Shown here: piece after piece, positions 1-5,963 of the stretch | Position numbering within the stretch: the first letter of the stretch is position 1 | How the letters are laid out: each line of letters begins with the position of its first letter | NCBI GenBank assembly: GCA_946999025.1 | Contig: CAMQBP010000096.1 | Span: 1 to 7,142, forward strand | Origin: an uncultured Prevotella sp. | Lineage (GTDB): Bacteria > Bacteroidota > Bacteroidia > Bacteroidales > Bacteroidaceae | DNA length: 7,142 nt | Reading direction: 5' to 3' | The notes under the pieces: model-generated | Seen by the model: the letters and a program-made list of their open reading frames with translations, nothing else | Told to the model about the DNA's origin: nothing | The model's database searches: none | Made by a program: the position numbers and the translations under genes

Positions 1-95
1 ATGAAATTATGTGCATGAGGAGAGAGGGATGCAACTGGGTTTTACGACTGACCCATTATAAGACGGTTGTTTTTCATCTTTTTTAAGTGTATGAA

Positions 96-128
96 TTCGC
101 GAAACCTCAATATTTTTCTATAGTTTTG
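96..128 (+). promoter_or_regulatory. Candidate Bacteroidota-type promoter of msrAB
   Basis: TAGTTTTG at 121-128 fits the -7 consensus TAnnTTTG used by the Bacteroidota primary sigma factor. A three-of-four -33 match, TTCG at 96-99, lies 21 nt upstream, the same spacing as two other candidate promoters in this window. Transcription would start near 135, leaving a leader of about 15 nt before the start at 151. The call rests on the motif only. Confidence 0.5.
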
Positions 129-150
129 TAAATCATCAGACCATACAGGT

Positions 151-1221
151 ATGAAAATAATCAATTGCCAAATACTTTGTTTGTTATGGATTTTCCTTTT
201 AACGGGTTGTCATGGACGAGCACAAGTAGCTGCAGAAAAAGAATTAAATATGAACGATGAAGCTGAATTATACTTGGCAGGTGGATGCTTTTGGGGTACA
301 GAACACTTTTTGAAGCAAATCAATGGAGTTCTTCGTACCCAAGTTGGATATGCGAATGGGCGTGGACACAATCCCACTTATGAGGAGGTTTGTACAGATC
401 AGACAGGTTTTGCAGAAGCTGTACACGTTGTTTATAATCCTCAAGTATTACCTATTTCTCTACTTTTAAAATTGTATTTTAAAACCATCGACCCTACCTC
501 TTTAAATAGACAGGGTGGAGATGTGGGTACACAGTATCGCACCGGTATTTATTATACTAATGCACATGACTTGCCCATGATTCAAGCTGAGATGGCCAAG
601 TTGAGCAAAGAATATTCGAAGAAGATACAAATAGAAGTACAGCCACTTAGAAATTTCTATGTAGCAGAAGATTATCACCAAGATTATTTGGATAAAAATC
701 CCGGAGGATATTGTCATGTTCCGCAAGCATTGATGCAGTATGCGCGTGTAGCCAACAAGGATACAACCGAATCTTCACGTTATGTGAAGAAAACGGATGC
801 TGAACTGAAGCAGCAGCTAACACCTTTACAATACGAAGTTACCCAGCATGCCGCCACCGAGCGTCCTTATGATAATGCGTACAATGATGAGTTTAGACCA
901 GGCATCTATGTTGATGTAACCACTGGCGAACCACTGTTTTTGAGTACCGATAAGTTTGAGTCGGGCTGTGGATGGCCTGCGTTCAGCAAGCCAATAGACA
1001 AGCATTTCTTGGTAGAAAACCAAGACTCGTCTCACGGTATGCAGCGTACCGAGGTGAGAAGTGCTAAAGGTCAAGCCCATTTGGGACATGTTTTTAACGA
1101 TGGTCCTAAAGACCGAGGCGGGTTGCGATATTGTATTAACAGTGCTTCTTTGCGTTTTGTTCCTCAAGAAGAAATGAAAGCGCAAGGATATGAAAAGTAC
1201 CTTATTTTGCTGGAGCATTGA
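151..1221 (+). CDS. msrAB: MsrA-MsrB fusion lipoprotein (peptide methionine sulfoxide reductase)
   Basis: The 356-residue protein reduces methionine sulfoxide in damaged proteins. MsrA handles the S epimer and MsrB the R epimer. Residues 1-20 are a lipoprotein signal with lipobox LLTGC, so the mature protein should be lipid-anchored at Cys20. No acidic surface-export signal follows, which suggests it faces the periplasm. The MsrA domain (about 38-195) has GCFWG at 45-49 with catalytic Cys46, the GDVGTQYRTGIYY block at 123-135, and GGYCHV with a probable resolving Cys188. The MsrB domain (about 211-350) has SGCGWPAF at 271-278 with the resolving Cys273, HLGHVF at 310-315, and catalytic Cys328 in RYCIN. 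The two CxxC zinc pairs of classical MsrB are absent, so it is the zinc-less form. The start gives a complete signal peptide; no clear Shine-Dalgarno precedes it. The A-B order matches exported MsrAB fusions such as neisserial PilB, without its thioredoxin-like domain. A reductant partner is not encoded nearby. Confidence 0.96.
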   Translation: MKIINCQILCLLWIFLLTGCHGRAQVAAEKELNMNDEAELYLAGGCFWGTEHFLKQINGVLRTQVGYANGRGHNPTYEEVCTDQTGFAEAVHVVYNPQVLPISLLLKLYFKTIDPTSLNRQGGDVGTQYRTGIYYTNAHDLPMIQAEMAKLSKEYSKKIQIEVQPLRNFYVAEDYHQDYLDKNPGGYCHVPQALMQYARVANKDTTESSRYVKKTDAELKQQLTPLQYEVTQHAATERPYDNAYNDEFRPGIYVDVTTGEPLFLSTDKFESGCGWPAFSKPIDKHFLVENQDSSHGMQRTEVRSAKGQAHLGHVFNDGPKDRGGLRYCINSASLRFVPQEEMKAQGYEKYLILLEH

Positions 1222-1339
1222 GAAAGGCGGGTTGTTCCGTTGGCTTCAGGGGCTTTAGTCAATGCGATGATGGTCTTTCAAGCAGTGCTTTGGAAACGAT
1301 AGGGTATTTTCTCTAAAACAAGAACTAAAACCAATAGAT

Positions 1340-2065
1340 ATGAGTTTACAAGATATTTTGAATCACCGACGTGCCATTCGTCATTTCGACCCTGCCAAAC
1401 CACTTGACACCGCGCGTGTACGTCATTGCTTGGAGTTGGCGGCTTTGGCACCAACCAGTTCGAACATGCAACTTTGGGAGTGTTATCATGTCACCCAACC
1501 GAAGGTTCTCAAAAAGCTGACCCATGCTCTTTTGGATCAGCAGACGGCAGCAACCGCACAGCAAATGGTGGTTTTCGTCACGCGCAGGGACAAGCATCGG
1601 GCGCATGCCAAGGCTGTGAAGGCGTTTGAAATCGATAATGTCATGCGAAACAGTCCGCAGGAGAAACAAGCCAAACGCATCAAAAAGTGGCAGGTGTATT
1701 ACGATTTTGTGATGCCACTGTTTTACACTCGCTTCTTCTGGTTGCTGGGTTTGTTTCGCAAATTGCTGGCGCAAACCATCGGATTGTTCCGACCTATCGT
1801 GAAACAGGTGACCGAAGGCGATACGCGCATCACGGTTCATAAGAGTTGCGCCCTTGTCGTCCAGACGTTCATGTTGGCCATGAGTGAGGAAGGATATGAT
1901 ACATGTCCCGTTGAGGGATTTGACAGTTGGCTGGTCAAGAAGGCCTTAGGGCTTCCTTACCATACAGAAATCAACATGGTTATCACATGTGGCGTGCGTC
2001 TGCCCGACGGTGTTCGATCCGAACGCTACCGCCTTCCTTTCGAGCAGGTGTACCATCAAGTGTGA
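1340..2065 (+). CDS. Nitroreductase-family FMN oxidoreductase
   Basis: This 241-residue protein belongs to the nitroreductase family (PF00881): FMN enzymes, usually dimers, that use NAD(P)H to reduce nitro compounds, quinones, flavins or other acceptors. The N-terminal RRAIRHFD (10-17) is the FMN-phosphate-binding signature. APTSSNMQLWE (37-47) is the conserved flavin-contacting segment, CPVEGFD (189-195) matches the usual C-terminal G-x-x-x-C/T-P-x-x-GF region, and ITCGVRL (215-221) matches the last core strand. Between the halves, about 117-157 is unusually aromatic and hydrophobic and probably forms the lid or dimer helices; I would not call it a transmembrane anchor. There is no signal peptide, so the enzyme should be cytoplasmic. 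It starts 118 nt after msrAB with no clear promoter or terminator between, so co-transcription is possible. The substrate cannot be told from sequence. Confidence 0.9.
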   Translation: MSLQDILNHRRAIRHFDPAKPLDTARVRHCLELAALAPTSSNMQLWECYHVTQPKVLKKLTHALLDQQTAATAQQMVVFVTRRDKHRAHAKAVKAFEIDNVMRNSPQEKQAKRIKKWQVYYDFVMPLFYTRFFWLLGLFRKLLAQTIGLFRPIVKQVTEGDTRITVHKSCALVVQTFMLAMSEEGYDTCPVEGFDSWLVKKALGLPYHTEINMVITCGVRLPDGVRSERYRLPFEQVYHQV

Positions 2066-2071
2066 TAGTTA

Positions 2072-2103
2072 ACGAGTTGACAAGTTTACGAGTTTACGAG
2101 TTG
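2072..2103. repeat. Four-copy 8-bp tandem repeat
   Basis: Four consecutive octamers follow the nitroreductase stop codon at exact 8-nt spacing: ACGAGTTG (2072), ACAAGTTT (2080), ACGAGTTT (2088) and ACGAGTTG (2096). More degenerate octamers seem to continue to about 2127 (starting at 2104, 2112 and 2120). This is noncoding DNA between convergent genes. Its role is unknown. It resembles short AGTT-rich repeats that I recall from intergenic DNA of Prevotella and Bacteroides, but that is memory and not a search result. Confidence 0.75.
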
Positions 2104-2110
2104 ATGGTTG

Positions 2111-2135
2111 GTAAGTTGATGAATTGGCAACTTAC
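2111..2135. repeat. Small inverted repeat in the convergent gap
   Basis: GTAAGTTG (2111-2118) and CAACTTAC (2128-2135) are perfect 8-bp arms around a 9-nt loop. The left arm overlaps the degenerate end of the octamer repeat. There is no T-tract on either side, so a terminator role is not supported. Confidence 0.5.
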
Positions 2136-2187
2136 TAAGTGTTTGCGTAGGCTAAACCATCGTGTGTTGCGAGTGACAATACAGCAT

Positions 2188-2220
2188 AAATCCCAGTTGG
2201 CATCAAGTCAACTGGGATTT
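2188..2220. terminator. Bidirectional terminator hairpin between convergent genes
   Basis: AAATCCCAGTTG (2188-2199) and CAACTGGGATTT (2209-2220) form a perfect 12-bp stem around a 9-nt loop. The A/T ends put a T-rich 3' flank on either strand. The hairpin lies 122 nt after the nitroreductase stop and 30 nt after the DUF349 gene stop, so it can end transcription from both sides. Confidence 0.8.
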
Positions 2221-2250
2221 ATTCGCTCAATGTAAATCGCTATTTTAGCG

Positions 2251-4236
2251 TTATTCAGCATTCTTATTCTCTGCGTCAATGGCCTTGATCTTCTCACGAA
2301 TCATCTTGCAGTCATCCTTCAATTTCTCCACTTTCCGGTTCATTTCGTCCAGCAGGTTGTTGCCTTTTTTGCTCGATGCGTTGAGGAAGCCAAGGTTGTT
2401 TTCATAAGTCGTTATCTCCGACTTCAGTTGTTCATAACGGTGCATCAGTCGGCCACGCTCGTTGTCCAGCGCGTCTTCGCCCATTTTGGCCATGTTCTTC
2501 AAGTTGTTCTTGAAGTTGTCAAGGTGTCTACGGGCAAACGAAATGTGCAATTCCTTATACAGCTTGTCTAAGATGTCGTGGTATTCCTGATAAACGTTAT
2601 CTTTCTCTTTGTACGGAACATGTCCTATCTTACCGTACTCGTCCACCAATTCCTGCACCTTTTCTTTGGTGTTTTCGTCAGGTTTTTCAACCAACTCTTT
2701 CAGTTGGGCGATGATGGCTCGTTTCTTGTCCAGGTTCTCGTGCTCGTTATTTTTCGTGCTTGCATTGGCTTTGTTGCGCGCCTCGAAGAACGTGTTGCAA
2801 GCTGTGATAAAGTCGTTCCACAGCCGGTCGCCTTGTTTCCTCGGAACCATACCAATGGTTTTCCACTCTTTCTGCAAGGCAATGAGTTTGTCGCTCGTCG
2901 ATTTCCAATCCGTGCTGTCGGCCAAAGCCTGTGCTTTCTCCACGAGTGCTTTCTTCTTTTCGGCGTTCTCAGCGAAGCGTTGTTTCATCTGTTTGAAGAA
3001 CTCTGCCTTGTTTTGGAAGAACTGATCGCAGGCTGCGCGGAAGCGTTCGAATATCTTGACGTTCATTTTTTGCGGGGCAAACCCTATCGTCTTCCATTCT
3101 GCCTGAATGGCGATAATCTCTTCTGTATGCTTTTCCCATTCGGCAGCCGTCTTGTATTCCTGTGCAACGATGCCCTCTACTTTCTCGCAAAGGGCTGTTT
3201 TTTGCGTCAGGTTTTCTTCTTCCTCCTGGCGCAATGTTTCGAAATGTTGCTGGTGACGCTTGTTGATGACGGTAGACGCAGCCTTGAAACGTGTCCAAAT
3301 CTCTTCGCGTAGTTCTTTGGCCACCGGTCCAATTTCACGATATTGCTGATGCAACTCCTGCAATTGGTGGAAGGCACTAATCACGTCTTCTTCGTTGGCA
3401 AGGTTCTCAGCCGTTTCACATAGTTTCGTCTTCAGCTCCAGGTTTTTCTTGAAATCATATTCGCGGGCTTCCCGATTGAGGTTCAGTAAGTCGTAAAATT
3501 GCTCAACGTACAGCTGGTAGTTGCGCCACAGCTCGCTGGCGTTCTGTGCGGGTACGGCCTTAATCTCTTTCCATTGCTGCTGTAGTGACTTGAACTCTTG
3601 GAACGATTTGTTGGCTTCGTCGGGCGACGTGGCCATCGCCTTGATTTTGTCAATAATCTCAAGTTTCTTTTTCAGGTTCTCCTCTTTCTCAGCTTCTTGC
3701 TGCTGAAATTGCTTGGCCCGCTTCTCTTTGATGATGGCCATTTCAGCCTTGAGGCTTTCCTCCAGCTTGTCTGGCACTACCTGATAATGCTCCGGATCAC
3801 CACCATTGTCAAGGTATTCCTTCTGCTGTGCCTCTCGTTCGGCCAGATGCAGCTTGTAGAATGTGGTCTTGAGTAGGTCAAGTTCGCTCTTCTGTGGGTA
3901 TTCATCGCTGTTGGCAATCTCCTTCAGTCTGTCCAGAACCTCTTGCTTCGTTGCGTAAATCTTCGGAGTCACTTCCTCTTTTGGCGTTTCTTCTTCCTGT
4001 TTTGTCGCCTCAGGTTGCTCTGTTTGCTCTTCGGTAGGTTCGTTCACAGGCTCTTGTTCGGCCTTGTCCTCTTGCGGCTCAGCCTCTTCCACGGTCGTTT
4101 GTTGTGGTTCCACATTCGTTTCCTTTTCTTCTTCGGATGCTTCACTGCTTGTTGGTTCAACCGTGTTTTCGGTGCCTACAACTTGTTTCTCGCTTTCTAA
4201 ATTACCCTGCTTCGGGGTGTTTTCTTGAGAGTCCAT
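2251..4236 (-). CDS. DUF349 repeat protein with Glu-rich N-terminal region
   Basis: This 661-residue, strongly charged protein has at least five DUF349 repeats, each a helical unit centred on a W/Y-x-x-I-G-like core followed by an aromatic-rich helix. They are at about 211-250 (QWKEIKAVP), 289-331 (QYREIGPV), 371-416 (EWKTIGFAP), 449-490 (EWKTIGMVP) and 527-565 (EYGKIGHVP). Residues 1 to about 92 are low complexity, rich in Glu, Gln, Thr and Pro, and probably disordered. Residues about 160-200 and 595-655 have coiled-coil character. There is no signal peptide or membrane segment, so it should be cytoplasmic. DUF349 has no established biochemical function that I can state, and long members like this are common in Bacteroidota. 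The start puts the acidic head at the N-terminus and lies downstream of a good promoter motif. It is probably transcribed alone, since corA upstream is 214 nt away and this gene has its own promoter. Confidence 0.92.
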   Translation of the reverse strand: MDSQENTPKQGNLESEKQVVGTENTVEPTSSEASEEEKETNVEPQQTTVEEAEPQEDKAEQEPVNEPTEEQTEQPEATKQEEETPKEEVTPKIYATKQEVLDRLKEIANSDEYPQKSELDLLKTTFYKLHLAEREAQQKEYLDNGGDPEHYQVVPDKLEESLKAEMAIIKEKRAKQFQQQEAEKEENLKKKLEIIDKIKAMATSPDEANKSFQEFKSLQQQWKEIKAVPAQNASELWRNYQLYVEQFYDLLNLNREAREYDFKKNLELKTKLCETAENLANEEDVISAFHQLQELHQQYREIGPVAKELREEIWTRFKAASTVINKRHQQHFETLRQEEEENLTQKTALCEKVEGIVAQEYKTAAEWEKHTEEIIAIQAEWKTIGFAPQKMNVKIFERFRAACDQFFQNKAEFFKQMKQRFAENAEKKKALVEKAQALADSTDWKSTSDKLIALQKEWKTIGMVPRKQGDRLWNDFITACNTFFEARNKANASTKNNEHENLDKKRAIIAQLKELVEKPDENTKEKVQELVDEYGKIGHVPYKEKDNVYQEYHDILDKLYKELHISFARRHLDNFKNNLKNMAKMGEDALDNERGRLMHRYEQLKSEITTYENNLGFLNASSKKGNNLLDEMNRKVEKLKDDCKMIREKIKAIDAENKNAE

Positions 4237-4278
4237 CAGTTCACTGTTTTAAGTTGATGATTTGGTTTTCCGGTGCAT

Positions 4279-4299
4279 TGACACATCCAGGATATGTCA
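4279..4299 (-). promoter_or_regulatory. Near-perfect 21-nt palindrome in the DUF349 gene leader
   Basis: TGACACATCC (4279-4288) and GGATATGTCA (4290-4299) are 10-nt arms around one central base with one mismatch. In the minus-strand transcript the mismatch becomes a G-U wobble, so a hairpin can keep all its pairs except those lost to the loop. It lies between the predicted transcription start and the start codon, about 43 nt upstream of the latter. It could be an RNA hairpin or a DNA-binding protein site. Confidence 0.5.
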
Positions 4300-4364
4300 C
4301 TTGCTCGCCTTCACTTCGTCTATGTAGATGATTGCCATGCCGATAGTAAGGGCATTAGATGTTG

Positions 4365-4397
4365 CAAACTTATATAAAAATATGCTAATTTCCTAAA
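4365..4397 (-). promoter_or_regulatory. Candidate promoter of the DUF349 gene
   Basis: On the minus strand, TAAGTTTG (4372 to 4365) is a full TAnnTTTG -7 box. TTTA (4397 to 4394), one base off the -33 TTTG, lies upstream with a 21-nt A/T-rich spacer. The predicted start near 4358 gives a leader of about 120 nt before the start codon at 4236. The same -7 octamer and spacing recur in the distal corA promoter. Confidence 0.65.
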
Positions 4398-4420
4398 CAA
4401 TAGTGATTTTTTTATTGTTT
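4395..4420. repeat. A/T-rich inverted repeat after corA
   Basis: AAACAATA (4395-4402) and TATTGTTT (4413-4420) are perfect 8-bp arms around a 10-nt loop, 31 nt beyond the corA stop. The stem has only one G-C pair and no T-tract on the minus side, so it would be a weak corA terminator at best. It overlaps the -33 region of the DUF349 promoter, so it could also be a regulator site. Confidence 0.35.
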
Positions 4421-4450
4421 TGTCTGTTTTAGAGTCTGTCCATGCTCGGT

Positions 4451-5377
4451 CTACAGCAGTCGTTTGCGGCGCATAATGGCCCATGAGAGTACGGCCACGA
4501 GGATGGAAATGCCAAAGGCTACTATGAATCCGTACTTGTAGGTTTCCATGCCGTTGATGACGTTCATGCCGTAGAGAGATGCTACCAGGGTGGTCGACAT
4601 CATCAGGATAGAAACCGAGGTGAGGGTTTTCATCACCGTGTTCACGTTGTTGTTGATAATGCTCGAGTACGTGTCCATGGTCGATTCGAGGATGTTGGCG
4701 TAGATGCTGGTGGTCTCTCGGGCCTGCGTCATCTCGATGTTGACGTCTTCTATCAGGTCTGCATCCAGTTCGTCTACCTGCAACTTGAACTTCAGCTTGG
4801 CCAACAAGTTTTCGTTGCCACGTATGGAGGTGATGAAATAGGTGAGCGAGTCCTGTAATCGGCTCAGTCCGATGAGGCTTTCGTTGTTCACCTCGTGATC
4901 TAAGTTGTGCTTGGCTTTCTCGATGAGTGTGTTGATCTGCTTCAGCCGTTTCAAGTACCAAACGGCGCTGGAGAGGAACAAACGGAAAGTCAAGTCAACG
5001 TAGTCGGTGAAGCCCGAACCTCGCTTTTGCTGATAGCTCACAAAGTCAATCATCATGTTGGTCTCGTAATAGCACACCGTGATGGTCACGTCGCGCTTGT
5101 GGATGATGCCCAAAGGAACCGTTGTGTAGGGAGTGCGCGAGCGTATCTCTTTGACGTAGGGGATACGCAGGATGATGAGCATCCAACCATCGTCATATTC
5201 GTAGCGGGCACGCTCGTCAGTATCGCTGACGTCTTGCAAGAAATAATCGGGTATTTGGAAGCGTTCTTCCAGCTCTTGTTGGTCTTCCTCTGTTGGACAG
5301 GTCACCTGAATCCAGCAATTAGGCTGCCATTCCTCGATGGGCCTAAGTATTTCGTTGATGTTCCAGTAAGTTCTCAT
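4451..5377 (-). CDS. corA: CorA-family divalent cation (Mg2+) transporter
   Basis: This 308-residue protein matches the CorA channel family (PF01544), which forms pentamers in the inner membrane and passes Mg2+ and sometimes Co2+ or Ni2+ down its gradient. The N-terminal soluble domain (1 to about 130) starts with a WNINEI...CWIQVTCPTEED segment and has DERARYEYDDGWMLIILRIPY-type strands at 54-74. A long helical stalk spans about 135-250. The first membrane helix (about 248-269) leads into the signature YGMN (269-272). The second runs from about 282 to 302 and ends in a basic RRKR tail facing the cytoplasm. The loop after GMN reads VINGMETYK rather than the common FxxMPE, so transport selectivity may differ from classical CorA. 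The start at 5377 is the first ATG that gives the family's usual N-terminus. The gene has a long upstream leader. Its 3' end lies 214 nt before the DUF349 gene start. Confidence 0.93.
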   Translation of the reverse strand: MRTYWNINEILRPIEEWQPNCWIQVTCPTEEDQQELEERFQIPDYFLQDVSDTDERARYEYDDGWMLIILRIPYVKEIRSRTPYTTVPLGIIHKRDVTITVCYYETNMMIDFVSYQQKRGSGFTDYVDLTFRLFLSSAVWYLKRLKQINTLIEKAKHNLDHEVNNESLIGLSRLQDSLTYFITSIRGNENLLAKLKFKLQVDELDADLIEDVNIEMTQARETTSIYANILESTMDTYSSIINNNVNTVMKTLTSVSILMMSTTLVASLYGMNVINGMETYKYGFIVAFGISILVAVLSWAIMRRKRLL

Positions 5378-5381
5378 TTTC

Positions 5382-5421
5382 GCTAATCTCCATGGTTCAT
5401 GGGGTCGAAGATTAGCCTCCT
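5382..5421 (-). promoter_or_regulatory. corA leader hairpin next to AGGAGG and the start codon
   Basis: On the minus strand, GCTAATCT (5416-5409) pairs perfectly with AGATTAGC (5389-5382). An inner stem CCATG (5402-5398) with CATGG (5394-5390) closes a 3-nt loop, leaving a 6-nt one-sided bulge. AGGAGG (5421-5416) sits at the 5' foot of the stem and shares one base with it. The corA AUG (5377) is 4 nt beyond the 3' foot. Read linearly, AGGAGG is 38 nt from the AUG, too far to act. Across the folded stem it would be about 4-5 nt away. The hairpin itself also holds a GGAG that would be partly paired. Confidence 0.5.
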
Positions 5422-5498
5422 GGAGACTACTCTTCTACCTTTCGTTACTTTTTTCCGAATGATAGTCGTCCATAAATTGTTGTTAATAATAAACTTTT

Positions 5499-5513
5499 AC
5501 CTGTCCGACAGGT
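5499..5513. promoter_or_regulatory. 15-nt perfect dyad in the corA leader
   Basis: ACCTGTC (5499-5505), one base, and GACAGGT (5507-5513) form an exact dyad, about 125 nt upstream of the corA start and about 55 nt downstream of the proximal promoter motif. It could be a repressor operator or a tight 6-bp RNA hairpin with a 3-nt loop. The regulator is unknown. Confidence 0.4.
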
Positions 5514-5567
5514 GCCCAAACTCTTGTTGGAGGAATTGGAATGTGCCGTTGGACAATGAAGTGTTTG

Positions 5568-5575
5568 CAAAGATA
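5568..5575 (-). promoter_or_regulatory. Candidate proximal corA promoter (-7 box only)
   Basis: TATCTTTG on the minus strand is a full TAnnTTTG match, but no TTTG-like -33 box is found at 19-24 nt upstream. A start near 5561 would give a leader of about 184 nt. Weaker than the distal candidate. Confidence 0.4.
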
Positions 5576-5663
5576 AACAAAAAAAACGATAAAAGCTGTT
5601 GCGTGACATAAAATTATTTATCAACTGCATGGCTCTTTATTTTAACGGTATATTGTTGAATAT

Positions 5664-5696
5664 CAAACTTAGAGTTAGAATCGTTGTTGAAACAAA
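5664..5696 (-). promoter_or_regulatory. Candidate distal corA promoter
   Basis: On the minus strand, TTTG (5696-5693), a 21-nt spacer and TAAGTTTG (5671-5664) give an exact match to both Bacteroidota promoter boxes. Transcription would start near 5657 toward corA, with a leader of about 280 nt. No other open gene lies between it and corA, so corA, or a small RNA, is the likely product. Confidence 0.55.
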
Positions 5697-5963
5697 AGAA
5701 ATGGTTCGTTTTTTCAGCAAACAATCTTACTTAAATAATGGAGCCGTGTTCCAACGCTCTTCCGCTATTTGCGTACCATGAGGAATCGTACTACTACGCA
5801 TCGCAGATGAGGCCTTCACACTGCTGCATCATCCATCTTTTTTCTTGACAAACACCTCGCTGTGTTTGCGATATTTATCAGTAGGTTGGCAACCGGTCGC
5901 AAAAACGCTCAAAATGAGTGTGTTTTGTAATTGTTTGTTTTACAATATGTTAGATGTGTTACG
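5697..5963. other. Intergenic stretch with no recognised gene
   Basis: No convincing coding frame, RNA gene or mobile element is seen here. The only structure noticed is a dyad: CAAACAC (5849-5855) and GTGTTTG (5862-5868) around a 6-nt loop. A second, A/T-rich one, TTGTAA (5925-5930) with TTACAA (5940-5945), lies just before the 22-nt periodic array. Neither has a T-tract on the 3' side of either strand. Confidence 0.5.

Noticed and set aside
3..86. An open plus-strand frame from the left edge, ending in TAA at 84-86, as a possible end of an upstream gene
   Set aside because: Only 27 codons with unremarkable content (MRREGCNWVLRLTHYK and so on). Too short to separate from chance; left uncalled.
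1222..1339. A separate promoter or terminator between msrAB and the nitroreductase gene
   Set aside because: TATTTTCT at 1305-1312 is only a partial -7 match with no -33 box at the right distance, and no stable hairpin with a T-tract is visible.
2578..3312. A 244-codon plus-strand open frame
   Set aside because: It is antisense to the DUF349 gene, and its Phe/Leu/Val-rich content is the mirror of Lys/Glu/Gln-rich coding on the other strand.
4320..4961. A 213-codon minus-strand frame overlapping the 3' part of corA
   Set aside because: It is out of frame with corA, rich in His/Arg/Gln as expected of a shifted frame, and shows no known domain.
5599..5781. A 60-codon plus-strand frame in the intergenic region
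   Set aside because: No ribosome site, promoter or recognisable domain, and it crosses the distal corA promoter on the other strand.
5845..5873. TTGACA with a following GCGATA at 17-nt spacing as a sigma70-type promoter
   Set aside because: The -10 match is poor and this lineage uses TAnnTTTG boxes. The TTGACA also overlaps a dyad, which explains part of it.
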